Program-made: the position numbers and the translations under genes
Assembly: GCA_049999805.1 (NCBI GenBank)
Contig: JBNGIO010006164.1
Location: 1 to 22,768 of the forward strand
Direction: 5' to 3'
Length of the DNA: 22,768 nt
Source of the DNA: Folioceros fuciformis
Lineage: Eukaryota; Anthocerotophyta; Anthocerotopsida; Anthocerotales
The notes under the pieces: model-generated
What the model was told of the DNA's origin: nothing
The model's database searches: none
What the model saw: only the letters and a program-made list of their open reading frames with translations
In this document: in pieces, positions 1-9,797 of the stretch
Position numbering within the stretch: position 1 is the stretch's first letter
Layout of the letters: each line of letters opens with the position of its first letter

Positions 1-1081
1 CTTTGGCCTTGGCAGCCATATGGAAAGAGTGTGCAAAAGAGTTGGTGCTTTTGTTATCCCGTGCACTTGGACCTGCATCAAGTTTGGCCGGTGCCCTCCT
101 ACTGTCCACTTTTCTAGCATCAGCCTTCACTTTGTGTGAACTGGTGGATGATGGAGAGGGCAAACTCTTTCGCTTACTCCCAACTTTAAGTCCCTGTAGT
201 TCACTGTCACCAAGTTGCATGGAAGCACCAATGATGGTATCATCGTTAGCTAGAGAATCAAGATCTACTACTTCATGATCCCTATACATACTATCCAAAT
301 CCTATGTAGCATTAAGCATACTAGTGAAGCATTCTACATCTCTTGTTGTATCATCAAGTTGTGAGGGCATAGTGAAACCCTGTTGGATGCCCTCTAGGTT
401 CTGCTCAAGATTATTTGCATTAACCTCAGCTTCATGGAGGATTGGCATGTCTTCATCCAAGGAACGATGCAGCTGACCTCGTGATGTGCCTTCAACTCCC
501 TAATCGTATTCAAAATGAGGCTCAATGTTTGCCCTGCTACCAAACAGTTTGTCCATTCTATAAAAAAAAGGACATAACATCTCAACCTTTCGTTCAATGG
601 TGTGAATCCCTTTAGCTCTATCAGATTCATCCAAACCAAAACCGGTAGTGTCGAGGAGGGCCTTTGTCTTTGTGTATCTCTGTTTGTAAGTCTTGAACCT
701 CTCCCGCATCGCCTTACCATCTAGCATAAGGTGACCTTTGCTAGCTAGAGTGACATGATCAGCTAGTTTTTTGTATCCTACAGTAGCTGGTACACATGTC
801 ATCCCAATGGAAGTCTTACCTTCCTCTCCCCAAAGCATGCTTCTATTAGCTGGATTTTCTAACCATGTCACAATTGTAGCATAATCTGCATGGTTGAGAT
901 GCGCCTTTTTGTTAATAATTGATGCATCATTAGGCATACCCTTCTTCCGGGTTTGTTTTTTGGCAAGAGGCTGAGTTAACGGGTCTAGCAAACTGTCCAT
1001 ACTCGTATTGCAATCTTGCCCACAGAGAGTCCTGCTTGGTACCTGCACAAAGAGAGAGGCCACAACACCAGATTGAGGCAT
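1..1081 (-). pseudogene. Decayed SANT/Myb-like DNA-binding protein of a mobile element (partial)
   Basis: A single minus-strand frame runs from an ATG at 1081 (another in-frame ATG at 1000) to the window edge, interrupted only by TAG codons at 500-502 and 302-304. The first about 190 codons have the look of the SANT/Myb-like modules in transposon-borne or multicopy plant genes: a basic start, a tryptophan-containing helix (TIVTWLENPANRSMLWGEEG), a later helix with RFKTYKQRY, then a CPFFYRMDKLFG block. After the first TAG the frame continues as acidic, then Lys/Ser-rich sequence (SKRKSLPSPSSTSSHK), a plausible nuclear tail, so the stops look like lesions in one longer gene. No DDE nuclease is visible, so this could be the accessory DNA-binding protein of a Harbinger-like element; that is inference. 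The gene leaves the window at position 1, so its end is unknown. Confidence 0.55.
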
Positions 1082-1259
1082 GGCAAGTAGAAGGCACTCT
1101 CCATGTACTTGTCAATTCGCCACTTACCACAAAATAGCTCCCCGGCTCTAAGAAAGGCACATACAACAACACCTGGATCACGCGCTGGAGGAGCTCATCA
1201 TGAGCTTGGCGGACTGCAACACAGGATTTCAACGTAGGCGGGTTAGAGGTGATGAGCTT

Positions 1260-1311
1260 GAAGGTCTTCAGCGATGAGCCGACTCGAAGGTCTTCAGCGA
1301 TGAGCCGACTC
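1260..1311. repeat. 26-bp tandem duplication
   Basis: Two perfect head-to-tail copies (1260-1285 and 1286-1311) of a 26-bp unit beginning GAAGGTCTTCAGCGATGAGC. A third degenerate start follows at 1312. The block is bracketed by near-identical copies of TAGAGGTGATGAGCTTGAA (about 1244-1262 and 1325-1342), giving a nested repeat. It lies just upstream of the SANT-like pseudogene, in the about 470-bp gap between the two element-like genes; no coding is seen in that gap. Confidence 0.85.
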
Positions 1312-1554
1312 AAAGGTCTTCGGCTAGAGGTGATGAGCTTGAACTCTTCAACCATGAGATGACTACGCAGTGTATAGAGTACTCAAGATCCGGGTCACGC
1401 GTTTTTACTTCACACCCATAATGCGCAATGACAACCCTTGAGATGCACACGCGTATAATGGTGTGACCATGCATATCCTACAGGATACGCCTTAGGGCTC
1501 GTCTCTCGGAGATACGGCGTACCTGATTTCACGAAATCGCAAGAATGACACACC

Positions 1555-2723
1555 CTAATGTATCTTTTTCTTCTTCCCTACCTCTGTATCCATGTCTTTT
1601 AGGTGCAGGTTGCCTTGGATGACCTTATGCGTCACAGTTATTGGCATTTCTTTGCCTTCCACACCTGTTAGGACTCCCTAAAAAGCCCTCCAAGGCCTTC
1701 CCTGCATTGTTGCAACCTCCTTCGATGACTCATTTGACATTTGCACACCGGAGGAAGTGAGTCCAGCTTCCCCAGGTTTCCTCTTCGCTTGTGCACGTTT
1801 CTTTGTCCCAAAGCTTCCTCTTCCTCTTGCCAAAGCTTCAGGGAGCTCACTCCTCTAATACATTCAGAATATTATGTCCACGTTTTTCCACAAGATCCCA
1901 CTACAGTATGGTAATGTTTGCTTGTCTACCATCTTCTGCACCCAATCAGTGTCGCGAGGGTCTCCTCCTTCCTCCGTCATTCCAAGGAACTTGTACAGGC
2001 TAAACTTCCACTTCACAAGGGGCTTCTTATCCAAGTTGTGTTTTCTATAGAAGACATCAAGCTCGTCGTGGATATACCTAACTCGCTCAATGAAGCCTAT
2101 TCTCTTCCTCTTGTTCGCATATACATTATGGTCAACTGTGAGCACCCTCATTTCCTCCTCTATCAGTCCTTCATATGCATGCCCCTCCATCCATTCATAC
2201 TTGTCTTCAGCTGGGAAACTTGAAGCTTATCTATGTTAGGCCACCGGTTTGGCTCACAAAGAAAGTAAACTGGCAACCCCCCTTTCCGGTGGTAACCACA
2301 TTTTACTTTAGAGCATCGGGTGCCAATACTTGTTTTGGGCCGGTTTGTGATGTCTAGCATTGGTTCAAACCCTTTCAATCGCAAATCTTTGTGCCCATAA
2401 GCAGATGCGTACTTGATGTAATGAGAGGGACTTATAGCTGAGCATAACTTTTTCCTTTCACCTTTCCTGTCCCAATGGTAGACACGAATAATGCGAGTAG
2501 GAGAGATCTTACATGACTCTTCTCGCACACTCGCTCCTAAGGCATGTACGCACTTTTGCCGGACTTTGCACAACATGTACAATGTGGACTGTATCTAACC
2601 ATTGAAGGCTGTCTTTCCCAAAAAGCCATTCCAGAGGTGACGGTAAGAGAAAAGGAAATTAGTCGTGAAGTATCGCATCGCATTGTACAGTTTCTTAAAA
2701 AGCATATCTGCACTAAAACGAAT
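1555..2723 (-). pseudogene. Decayed unrecognised gene, probably of a mobile element
   Basis: About 390 codons can be followed on the minus strand. Frame A is open from 2723 to about 2200, except for a TAG at 2595-2597 (context TAFNG/stop/IQSTLYMLCK). Near 2205-2215 a one-base frameshift moves the reading to frame B (DKYEWMEGHAYEGLIEEEMR onward). Frame B continues to a final TAG at 1555-1557 but is cut by TGA at 1864-1866 and TAGs at 1855-1857 and 1678-1680. The stretches between lesions read as real protein: aromatic-rich N-terminus, a Cys-containing middle (RCSKVKCGYHRKGGLPVYFL), a charged central part with FLGMTEEGGDPRDTDW, and a basic low-complexity tail (GTKKRAQAKRKPGEAG). I do not recognise the family. 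Same strand and same style of decay as the SANT-like pseudogene downstream suggest both belong to one dead element. Confidence 0.5.
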
Positions 2724-2910
2724 TTATGCTGGCTAGGTTTGAGGAGCACAAAGCAAGTTGAAGATCAAAGAAGGGTTTGAATGTTAATTGCTGCAAACCG
2801 CGCGTGAGGGGCACGGTAGGCGCGATGGGGGTATGGCCGCGATACTGGATGGCATGGGGAGGGCGCAACGTTACTCTGTCTGTGTCATTAGCTCATGCCC
2901 TTCAACTGCC

Positions 2911-2998
2911 TTCTTTGCTTGCCAGCCGATCGATATCTTCAACCGCGTTCTTTGCTTGCCAGCCGATCGATAGCTTCAGCTCCGCTCTTTGCTTGCCG
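2911..2998. repeat. 37-bp tandem repeat, about 2.5 copies
   Basis: The motif TTCTTTGCTTGCCAGCCGAT recurs at 2911 and 2948 and, degenerate, at 2985, an exact 37-bp period. It sits in the spacer 2724-3351 between the decayed element and the 3' end of the flagellar-type gene. Long open frames over this spacer on both strands (for example 2777-3451 plus) follow the repeat and show no domain, so I treat the rest of the spacer as non-coding. Confidence 0.8.
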
Positions 2999-3351
2999 CG
3001 TGATCCACACTCTAAACCCGACTCCATCCTTGGTTTGCCATCGAACATGCCGAGCCTGTTCAGGACTCACAGCTTCCCTCGGAGGAGGAGAATTCCCATT
3101 CCCTCGTGCACTGCAGCCTGTCAATGTAACCCAGGCGTTGCCCACCTCGCGAAACTCAATGCTGTCATCTTTCATTGTTCAAGTATTTTGGGGGAAAGGG
3201 TTCTTGTTCAAGTTACACTCGTCAAGCTGTTCTTCTCCCACGATCTTCCACATGCGGCTACTGTTACAACTGTGGACAGCGCAGCGTGGGAAAGTTCTGA
3301 CAGCGTGAGGACTCATTCACAGAAGGCTGACAACTCAGGCGACAATGGCTT

Positions 3352-5924
3352 CTATCTCAAGAAGTGCTCCAAGTCCCGTCGCATAGCCTGTAACCATGAG
3401 AAAGTGGGCATCAACAGCCCGTCGAAAGAAAACATTTGGCATAAAATCTGACAGTGTCAAGAGGGAGGGGGGTAGTTCCGCGGACTCACCTCGAACTTCT
3501 GTTTGTCGGCGTGATGCTGGGTTTCCAGCATCTCCAGTTCAGACGGAATGTGGGTGTATCCGTCAGCTTCGTCATGTCCTTCACAGGTAGCTAGCTTCTT
3601 GATCTTCGGTTTCGGAATTCTCATTGCAAACTCCTTTGCCTGCCACATACAAGGCGAATGCCCGGAAATTGGCATACTAGCTACTGCCACGTTTGACCCA
3701 CTTCAATGCGAAAAGTGAACAAAAAATACCTTGGCACGACTTGAAAGCAGTTTATTTGCCTTCGGCTTCTTCGGCTCAAAATCCTGCTTTGGTCAGCAAA
3801 TGCAAGGCGTCAGCCGCGTAATCAAAGTTGTTTGGCATTAATCAAAAGTGAGCTTCAGAGTGCGTCAATGGCCTTTGATGAGTTTGCTGCCTGAACGGAG
3901 CGTGCAAACTGCTTGACCTTCTGATATACCTCCTTCTGCAGAAACTATATGTTCAGCACACAGCACGCCGGTAATCTACAACTGAACATGCAGAGGCAAT
4001 GCTGTCCAGCTGACCTGCAATGATAGCTCCACTGTGTTCTTCGGACCGAGACCACCAAGATGAACATGCCCCGTCATATTCTGTTGTTTTCTCCAGTCTG
4101 AGATGGTGTATGACCGGAACTGTCTCTGCAAAGCACTCCGGAAAAAACAAAGCATTAGCAGATAGCAGAGCAAGCTGGACAGACAGGGGCCATTAGGTAC
4201 AGGTTCGAGAAGCAAACCTGGCGATTTGGACCACGGAATGCAAGACCTTCATGCTTGTTGGCTTCTTCCCTCCAACGCAGTCCTTTGAGTTCCACTACTC
4301 TAGGATTTAAGTTGTCTTTTATCGACTTCTTTATCCGTTTGTTCTCTTTCAACCTCGCCCTCTCAACAGCACTAAGTACCACTGCTTTCTTGGGTGACTC
4401 CCTAAGGTTAACCTTATTTCTCAAAAGCGACAGGTTGTTTTCGTCCCGACATGACATAACCTTTGGTTCATGCCCATCAGCAACATTGGAAGGATAGACG
4501 ACATTCTCTCTCCGATGCTGATCATGGACTATGATTGAAGAATGATTGACGTCAGAGCTTTGAGGGCAAATTACTGAGTCTCTGTAATGCACAAGATTGT
4601 CAGCACTTAAGACTGGATTGGAGTCTGAGTATCCTGAACTTGATCTTGATTGGGGCAAGTCATAACATGTATCACGAGGATCTTGAGCTCTGTCCTGTCT
4701 ATATGCGCCTGTTCTGATAATACTCTGTCCGTGATATCTTCTCCTCTCATCATCCTCTTCTCTTAGTTTCTCAGAACTTCTGAAGTCGTGGTCTCCCTCG
4801 TAGTGGTCATAATGGTCCCCGTAACCATTATCATAGTATCCCTGATTGACGCAACAATTTTCAGTCTGCTGCCTGGTACAGTTGTCAACCTTACATGCTG
4901 GTGGTTCTTCTGCAGAATCAGGAAGTCCTAACCACAGATCTTGAGCATTGCCATCAATTCGGATTGGAGTGCATCTTTGACAAACACTTCATCCCATCGT
5001 TAGCATGAACGAACCACTAGACCTCATGCATCACAGTCTTCAACAATACTAGAGGACGTTAAAGAACATCTCCCTAATGGCATTCTGTCACTAACATTGA
5101 CAGTTCATCGTTCTCACAACAATATTCAGCAGAAGAGAGGATGTGACCCAGGTTTCACACCCACACAATCCATCGGTGTAAGCCTAAAACGTGAAGGTCA
5201 AAAATCACTTTACGTGGCTAGCTGACAAGCAGACACAATTGCTCACATGCCGCCAGGAAAACAGCCACAAATTTTTCTACCAAAAAGAGCAGTCAGGCAT
5301 CTCACCGTTGAACGACACAGGAAAACCAAAAAGAAGCCAAACCGAGACGCAATAGTGGCCCACAACCATTCCAGGAATGTCCTACCTCTTATGTGTCAGA
5401 AATCCGTACATGCGGTCAAGCAGCGGACCAGCTCCCTCATTTGAATCGCAATTAATGATATTCTCAATCTCCTCTTTCAACATATGAAAGTTCTTCTTCT
5501 GCAGGCGAGGGCATGGGGCAGAGCATGTGAGATGCGGCAAGCCCGGTCGACGTCCCCCTGTTCGTTAAAGCAGTGGCAGCCATAGCCAGAATTGCCCATC
5601 TTGCCTTGAAGAACTTCTCAAGCTGGGACCAGTTGTTTCTCTTCTTCGCTATTCCGGTCCCGGTGTCAAAGGAGTGCATCTGTATGCTGCTTGGGAAGTA
5701 GCGAGAAAAAATCTCTGCCACCAGGAACCCATTGGAAAAATCTCTGCGCATTCCGTGATTCCCAGCATGAATTCCATCCAGAGTTGCGGCTTCATTCTGG
5801 GGTCACAAAAATCCCCAACTTGTTCAAACCTGCGTTACCTCCTGAGATTGCGAATCGGGAAGGACAAATTCAAGGCTACTAGCCACTGCAGCACATCCCT
5901 GCGAACACCCGGCATCCCGCCCAT
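3352..5924 (-). CDS. SPEF1/SPATA4-type CH domain protein with JHY-like C-terminus (flagellar)
   Basis: Nine exons (transcript order): 5839-5924, 5605-5743, 5386-5498, 4218-4974, 4015-4125, 3873-3935, 3730-3783, 3490-3639, 3352-3387 (TAG stop); about 502 aa. Exon 6 may end at 3891 instead (496 aa). Residues 1-112 are the CH-like domain of the SPEF1/SPATA4 family: V-L-Q-W-L near the start, [20 protein letters not shown] across the exon 1/2 join, then [15 protein letters not shown] across the exon 2/3 join. Exon 4 is a long polar linker with a Tyr/His-rich patch. The C-terminus resembles animal JHY: SYTISDW, LGGLGP (388-393), IPKPK (449-453), then [20 protein letters not shown]. Introns 2 and 6 need GC donors. 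In animals SPEF1 bridges central-pair microtubules and JHY loss disrupts the central pair, so a role in the axoneme of motile cells is inferred. The gene diverges from the bromodomain gene. Confidence 0.72.
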
Positions 5925-6811
5925 TGCGACCTTCGCCTGAAGCAGAAGACGTTACATGTCTCTCGCCGGTTCCTCCGCCCTTGACGTGGAGCCGTTTTAG
6001 GATTAGAGCTCGTCAAACATTTTAGGGCGAGCATGGGTTCTCTCAGACTTCAGTTTTACACTCAAGGGAGATCACTGGCCCTCGCGTCACGGGAAACCCT
6101 TGGCGGGTGGTGTCATCGAAGGACAAGGTGCATTTGCTGGACGCAGTGCACCCGTCCCATCGTGCTATGGGTCTGGGGATGTGGAATGTTGGTCCTCAAA
6201 GTATGTCCATCCGCAGATCTTTGATGTGGATGGTACCAAAATCTCGACCTACTCCCTAGACAGGACGAGGCACGTGTGATGCACTACCTGGTTTGCAGTC
6301 CCGGACCAGATTCAGGACTACAAGATGAGAGCTCTTGCAGCAGGTGGGAGCACATGGCTTTCGGCATGGTTGCTATCATCCGGTACTTGTCTCATGCCAA
6401 TTTCCTACTCCTCCAGTGAGTTGGACTAGGTAGGGGTTGAGGGTTTAAGGTCCTATGTGATCTCATCGTAGCCTGTGCAGCCGCAGAAACTGCCACACCA
6501 GCCGCAAGTTCACGTGTCGTAGTAGATCTCAGTGCAGAATGAGACCAAACTCCATTGCTAGTGTACAGGTTTTTGAAAGAAATAGGATCACCTGAAGAGT
6601 GGATTTTCCAATAGACTGCGGGCCCTCCATAAGTTCTCCAGCTCGCGCCAGTCTGGCAGTTGCAACTTCTCTGCCAGGATGTAATAGACGCACATTTCAT
6701 TCTCGTGCCATTCAAAACGTCCTGGCTTTCTCCTCCAAGCACAAGCTGCTTGCATTGAGTGTCCCAAACTTGAGAGCAAACGATGTGCGTATGACACACC
6801 GAGACATCCCT
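5925..6811. other. Divergent spacer, left part; no firm gene
   Basis: This stretch separates the 5' end of the flagellar-type gene from the minisatellite. It must hold that gene's promoter, but I see no convincing TATA box. Two faint coding-like traces are listed separately. Nothing else could be supported. Confidence 0.5.
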
Positions 6812-6850
6812 TTTTACCAAGTTCGGACCACACTGAAGGCAAGTGAACAT
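6448..6850 (-). pseudogene. Possible eroded coding fragment, unrecognised
   Basis: Two protein-like stretches follow each other on the minus strand in different frames. From 6850 comes a Cys-rich segment (FTCLQCGPNL, then VCHTHIVCSQVWDTQCKQLV). From about 6720, one frame over, comes a helix-like segment (CVYYILAEKLQLPDWRELEN). The second ends at a good donor (TTCAG/GTGATC, about 6591), and a possible acceptor at about 6491 would add a short Cys-containing tail ending in TAG near 6448-6450. The frame change between the two parts needs a lesion or an unseen intron. The Cys segment overlaps the edge of the minisatellite. It may be a fragment of a mobile-element zinc-binding protein. I do not recognise it, and chance is a real alternative. 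Confidence 0.22.
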
Positions 6851-7325
6851 ATCCTATGTTCCGAAGTCCGGAACAATTAAGAGGCGTGAATATATTCCTT
6901 CTCCCGAATTTCGGAACAACGAAGAGAAGTGACCATATCCTTTGTTGCCAAGTCCGGAACAATGAAGAGAAGTGAACATATCCTTTGTTGCCAAGTCCGC
7001 AACAATGAAGAGAAGTGAACATATCCTTTGTTGCCAAGTGCGGAACAATGAAGAGAAGTGACCATGTGCTTTGATCACAAGTCCGGAGCACTGAACAGAA
7101 ATGACCACGTGCTTCGATCCCAAATCTAGGATACTTATGGACTAGGGATCATGTTCTTCGATCCCAAATCTGGGATACTTATGGACTAGGGATCATGTGC
7201 TTCGATCCCAAATCTGGGATACTTATGGACTAGGGACCATGTGCTTTGGTCCCAAGTCCACAACACCGAAGCCAAGTGACCATATCTTTTGCCAAGTCCG
7301 GAACGCTGAAAAGAGCTGACCATCT
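6812..7325. repeat. 43/44-bp minisatellite, about 12 units
   Basis: The motif CGGAAC, with GAAGAGAAGTGACCATAT following, recurs at 6869, 6912, 6955, 6998, 7041 and 7084, an exact 43-bp period. From about 7112 the array changes to a related 44-bp unit beginning CTTCGATCCCAAATCTGGGA at 7112, 7156 and 7200, then returns towards the first type at 7244-7320. Because 43 is not a multiple of three, all three minus-strand frames carry overlapping repetitive open frames (SSLFRTWQQRI-like), which are artefacts. The array lies about 0.9 kb upstream of the flagellar-type gene and about 0.4 kb upstream of the bromodomain gene. Confidence 0.93.
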
Positions 7326-7697
7326 GAGGTTCTGTGGCATGGCAAACTTTCATAAACTCCAAGTTTCCGAAGCTCGTCGTACAAGGCATCTACGATTCTA
7401 CTGCATTCCCATCACCTTAGGAAACGAGTAACGTATTGATTTTCCGTTCCAGAGCTAGCAACAAACGGGACACTTGGTGAACTTGACAAAGCGGGTTCGA
7501 TGACTGCCGAGCCCTAATTTTGTCCTTCGACGCGATGTTTTATGATTCTCGATGGATTTTCGGTCTGTAACCTTGGGAACATGGGAATTGGCATGAGGGC
7601 AGCTATGGCATACAGCAGGTGTTTGGCAAAAGCGTATCATAGGATCTCGAGGCCTTGGCCTTGCCCTTGTGTTCACTGATGGTGCTGCCTTTCTGTC

Positions 7698-9797
7698 ATG
7701 CGCCGAGGGCGGATGGGATCCAGTGCAAAGAAAGCCTCAGGCTCTGGCACAGCTGTGGCCAGAGGCAATTCCCAAGCCAGCACCAGCGACCAAGACGGGT
7801 CTGCTTCTCTACCTGCTACTCCTGCTCCTGCAACGCAGGCTGAGAGGGATGCGCTTAGGAAGAAGGTGCTGGAGTTGACTGCTACTGTGGACGAGGTAGG
7901 CCGGGCCCAGAGGCTTCTCAGGAAGTATGGGGGATGTCAAACAGACTTGGAGTTGAGATGAGGGTAAAAACATGCTTGTTGTTTTGGTCTTAGCTTTCAT
8001 GCTGTTGCCCAGGTAGAGAAGCAGGTACATGAGGTGAATCGTATGCGCGCAGCTCTGTTACAGCAGAGCAAGCTTCAGAATAATAGCAAGGTTGCTGAGC
8101 TAGACAAGGAGAAGACGGTAGTGTCTAGACGATCAGATGCACTTCGTCGTGAAGTTGCCTGGACCAAACGGATGACCGAGCTGACTCGCCAGTTTGCCTC
8201 TATACTTCGTCAGGTTTCATTCGGAGTGTTCATGGAATTGCCGCTGCATTCGTATGTTACGTGGGTCTTTTGGTGGAGTTAGTTGATGGTTGCAACCTGT
8301 GTTCGTTCAGATCATGCAGCACAGGTGGGCCTGGCCCTTTTTGGAGCCGGTGGACGTGGAAGGCCTAGGCTTGACTGACTACTTTGAGGTAAGTCGTAAT
8401 CTCTGCAATGCGAGGCTTACCTGTTGAGCGGACAGGATGGCTTACCTGGTCAACCTTTCTGCAGATAGTTGAGAAACCCATGGATCTTGGTACCATTCGG
8501 GATCGTATGGATGCAAAGGATGGCAATGGATACAACAACTTCCAAGAGATTTGCGAGGATGTTCGACTAGTGTTCAGTAATGCTATGACATACAACCAGG
8601 AGGGAACTGACGTGCACACAATGGCCAAGACCCTATCAACGAAGTTTGAGGAGAAATGGAGAGTTTTTGAGGCAAAAGTAGCCGAAGAAGTAAGTGGTTC
8701 TTCGTGCTCCAAGTGTGATGTTTGGTTTCCTGTGTAGTTTCTTTCAGCAATTGTTTACGTTTCATTTCAGTGGATCATTGAGCCGGCTGTTTATTCAGGA
8801 ACTTAAGAAAAAACAGGAAGAATCAGAAATTCCTGAGAGGGAGACGTCCATTCCACTGGCAGAGGGAGCAACAACAGAAATTATGGTCGACGAACTCAGC
8901 CGGCAGGTGAATGGCGGCCACCTTCCGCTTCGTTGTGCTTGTGAAGGTTACCCCACTTGCATCTTCCTCACAGGTGCGTACGGTCTTGTAGCTGGACGAG
9001 TTGGACAGGGAATTAGAAGAGCTACAGCAGCAAGCAGGTCCCAAATGCAGGTGTGTATCACCTTTGACAAACCCCTATAGCTGAATATGAATACGAGGGC
9101 GATATCAGGAGTGGAATTCGTGTGTGTGTTTGTGTGCACCTGACTTCCCTGTTGTCACTCTTCAGAGCTGGATTCTTCCTAATCCAGACAGCTCAGTGTG
9201 AAGCACGCTTTGGGCTTTTCCTCTGCTTTGATGTTTGAGAACTGGTGCACATGTGCGTGAAATCATATCAAGCAATTACAGTATTCAAAGAAACTTGTAA
9301 CATCTGGGACTGCTTAATTAACACCGGTGCCCTGTGCCGAACCTGAATCTCATTCCCAGCCGTGTCTGAACTTTGTTGTTTTTGGTGGTTGTCGAGGGCA
9401 GGGCTATGTCTGTCAAAGAGAAAAGGCAGCTGGGTTACATCCTGGGCAAGCTAAGCGCAGAACATCTCAATAGAGTCATTTATATTGTCGCTCAAAAGCA
9501 TCCAGACGTGGATGCTGCCGGAGAGGAGGTGGTGGTGGACATAACCACTTTGGTACGCCTATCCGACCATTTTTCCTGCGAATTAATCTATTCCAACCTT
9601 GTAATAATCCCTGGACTTAACCGTCTTCCTTTCCATCTCAGGACCCGGCCACACTGTGGAGACTGCACCGCTTTGTCCAGACCGTGAATGCTTCAAGACC
9701 GGTGGCTGGATCTCCTAGGCCATCGGTTGCAGCTAAAAGACCAGGCCGAGGTAGTCAAGGGAAAGGTCAGAGTAGAAAACAGCGGAAGGTGAACTGA
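7698..9797 (+). CDS. GTE1: Bromodomain-NET transcription regulator, GTE1/GTE6 (IMB1) type
   Basis: Eight exons: 7698-7895, 8013-8213, 8311-8388, 8465-8689, 8799-8906, 8992-9050, 9402-9552, 9642-9797 (TGA); 391 aa. Order: Ser/Ala-rich start, coiled coil (about 50-115), bromodomain (about 118-234), charged helix, NET domain (about 291-355), basic tail. The bromodomain has the W-P-F shelf (141-143), EKPMDLGTIRDRM, and Asn203 of the YN pair that contacts acetyl-lysine. The NET part shows SVKEKRQLGYILGKLS and TLWRLHRFVQ. Length and domain order match Arabidopsis GTE1 and GTE6, which read acetylated histones in the nucleus and control germination and leaf genes. The exon 1 donor was chosen at 7896 because it is in phase and avoids a TGA at 7959-7961. 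The start could instead be the ATG at 7713. Intron 6 (351 nt) is the longest. Confidence 0.92.

Noticed and set aside
3-278. Plus-strand open frame of 91 aa at the left edge
   Set aside because: The minus strand here continues the SANT-like gene's own frame with typical Lys/Ser-rich nuclear sequence; the plus frame is its shadow.
1-2723. TAG reassigned to glutamine, as in some green algae
   Set aside because: The flagellar-type gene ends in TAG and ATCase ends in TAA exactly where their families end, so the standard code fits; a frameshift in one of the decayed genes also supports decay.
2777-3451. 224-aa plus-strand open frame
   Set aside because: It spans the 37-bp tandem repeat and the antisense of the last exon of the flagellar-type gene, and has no recognisable domain.
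6033-6224. 63-aa plus-strand open frame
   Set aside because: Composition rich in Trp and Cys with no family resemblance; a different frame over the same DNA looks more protein-like.
6588-7123. Three overlapping minus-strand repetitive open frames
   Set aside because: They follow the 43-bp period, which visits all three frames; the repeated peptide is a by-product of the minisatellite.
6812-7325. Possible CRISPR-like array
   Set aside because: Units are contiguous with no unique spacers, repeats are degenerate, and the context is eukaryotic. The same applies to 10795-11230.
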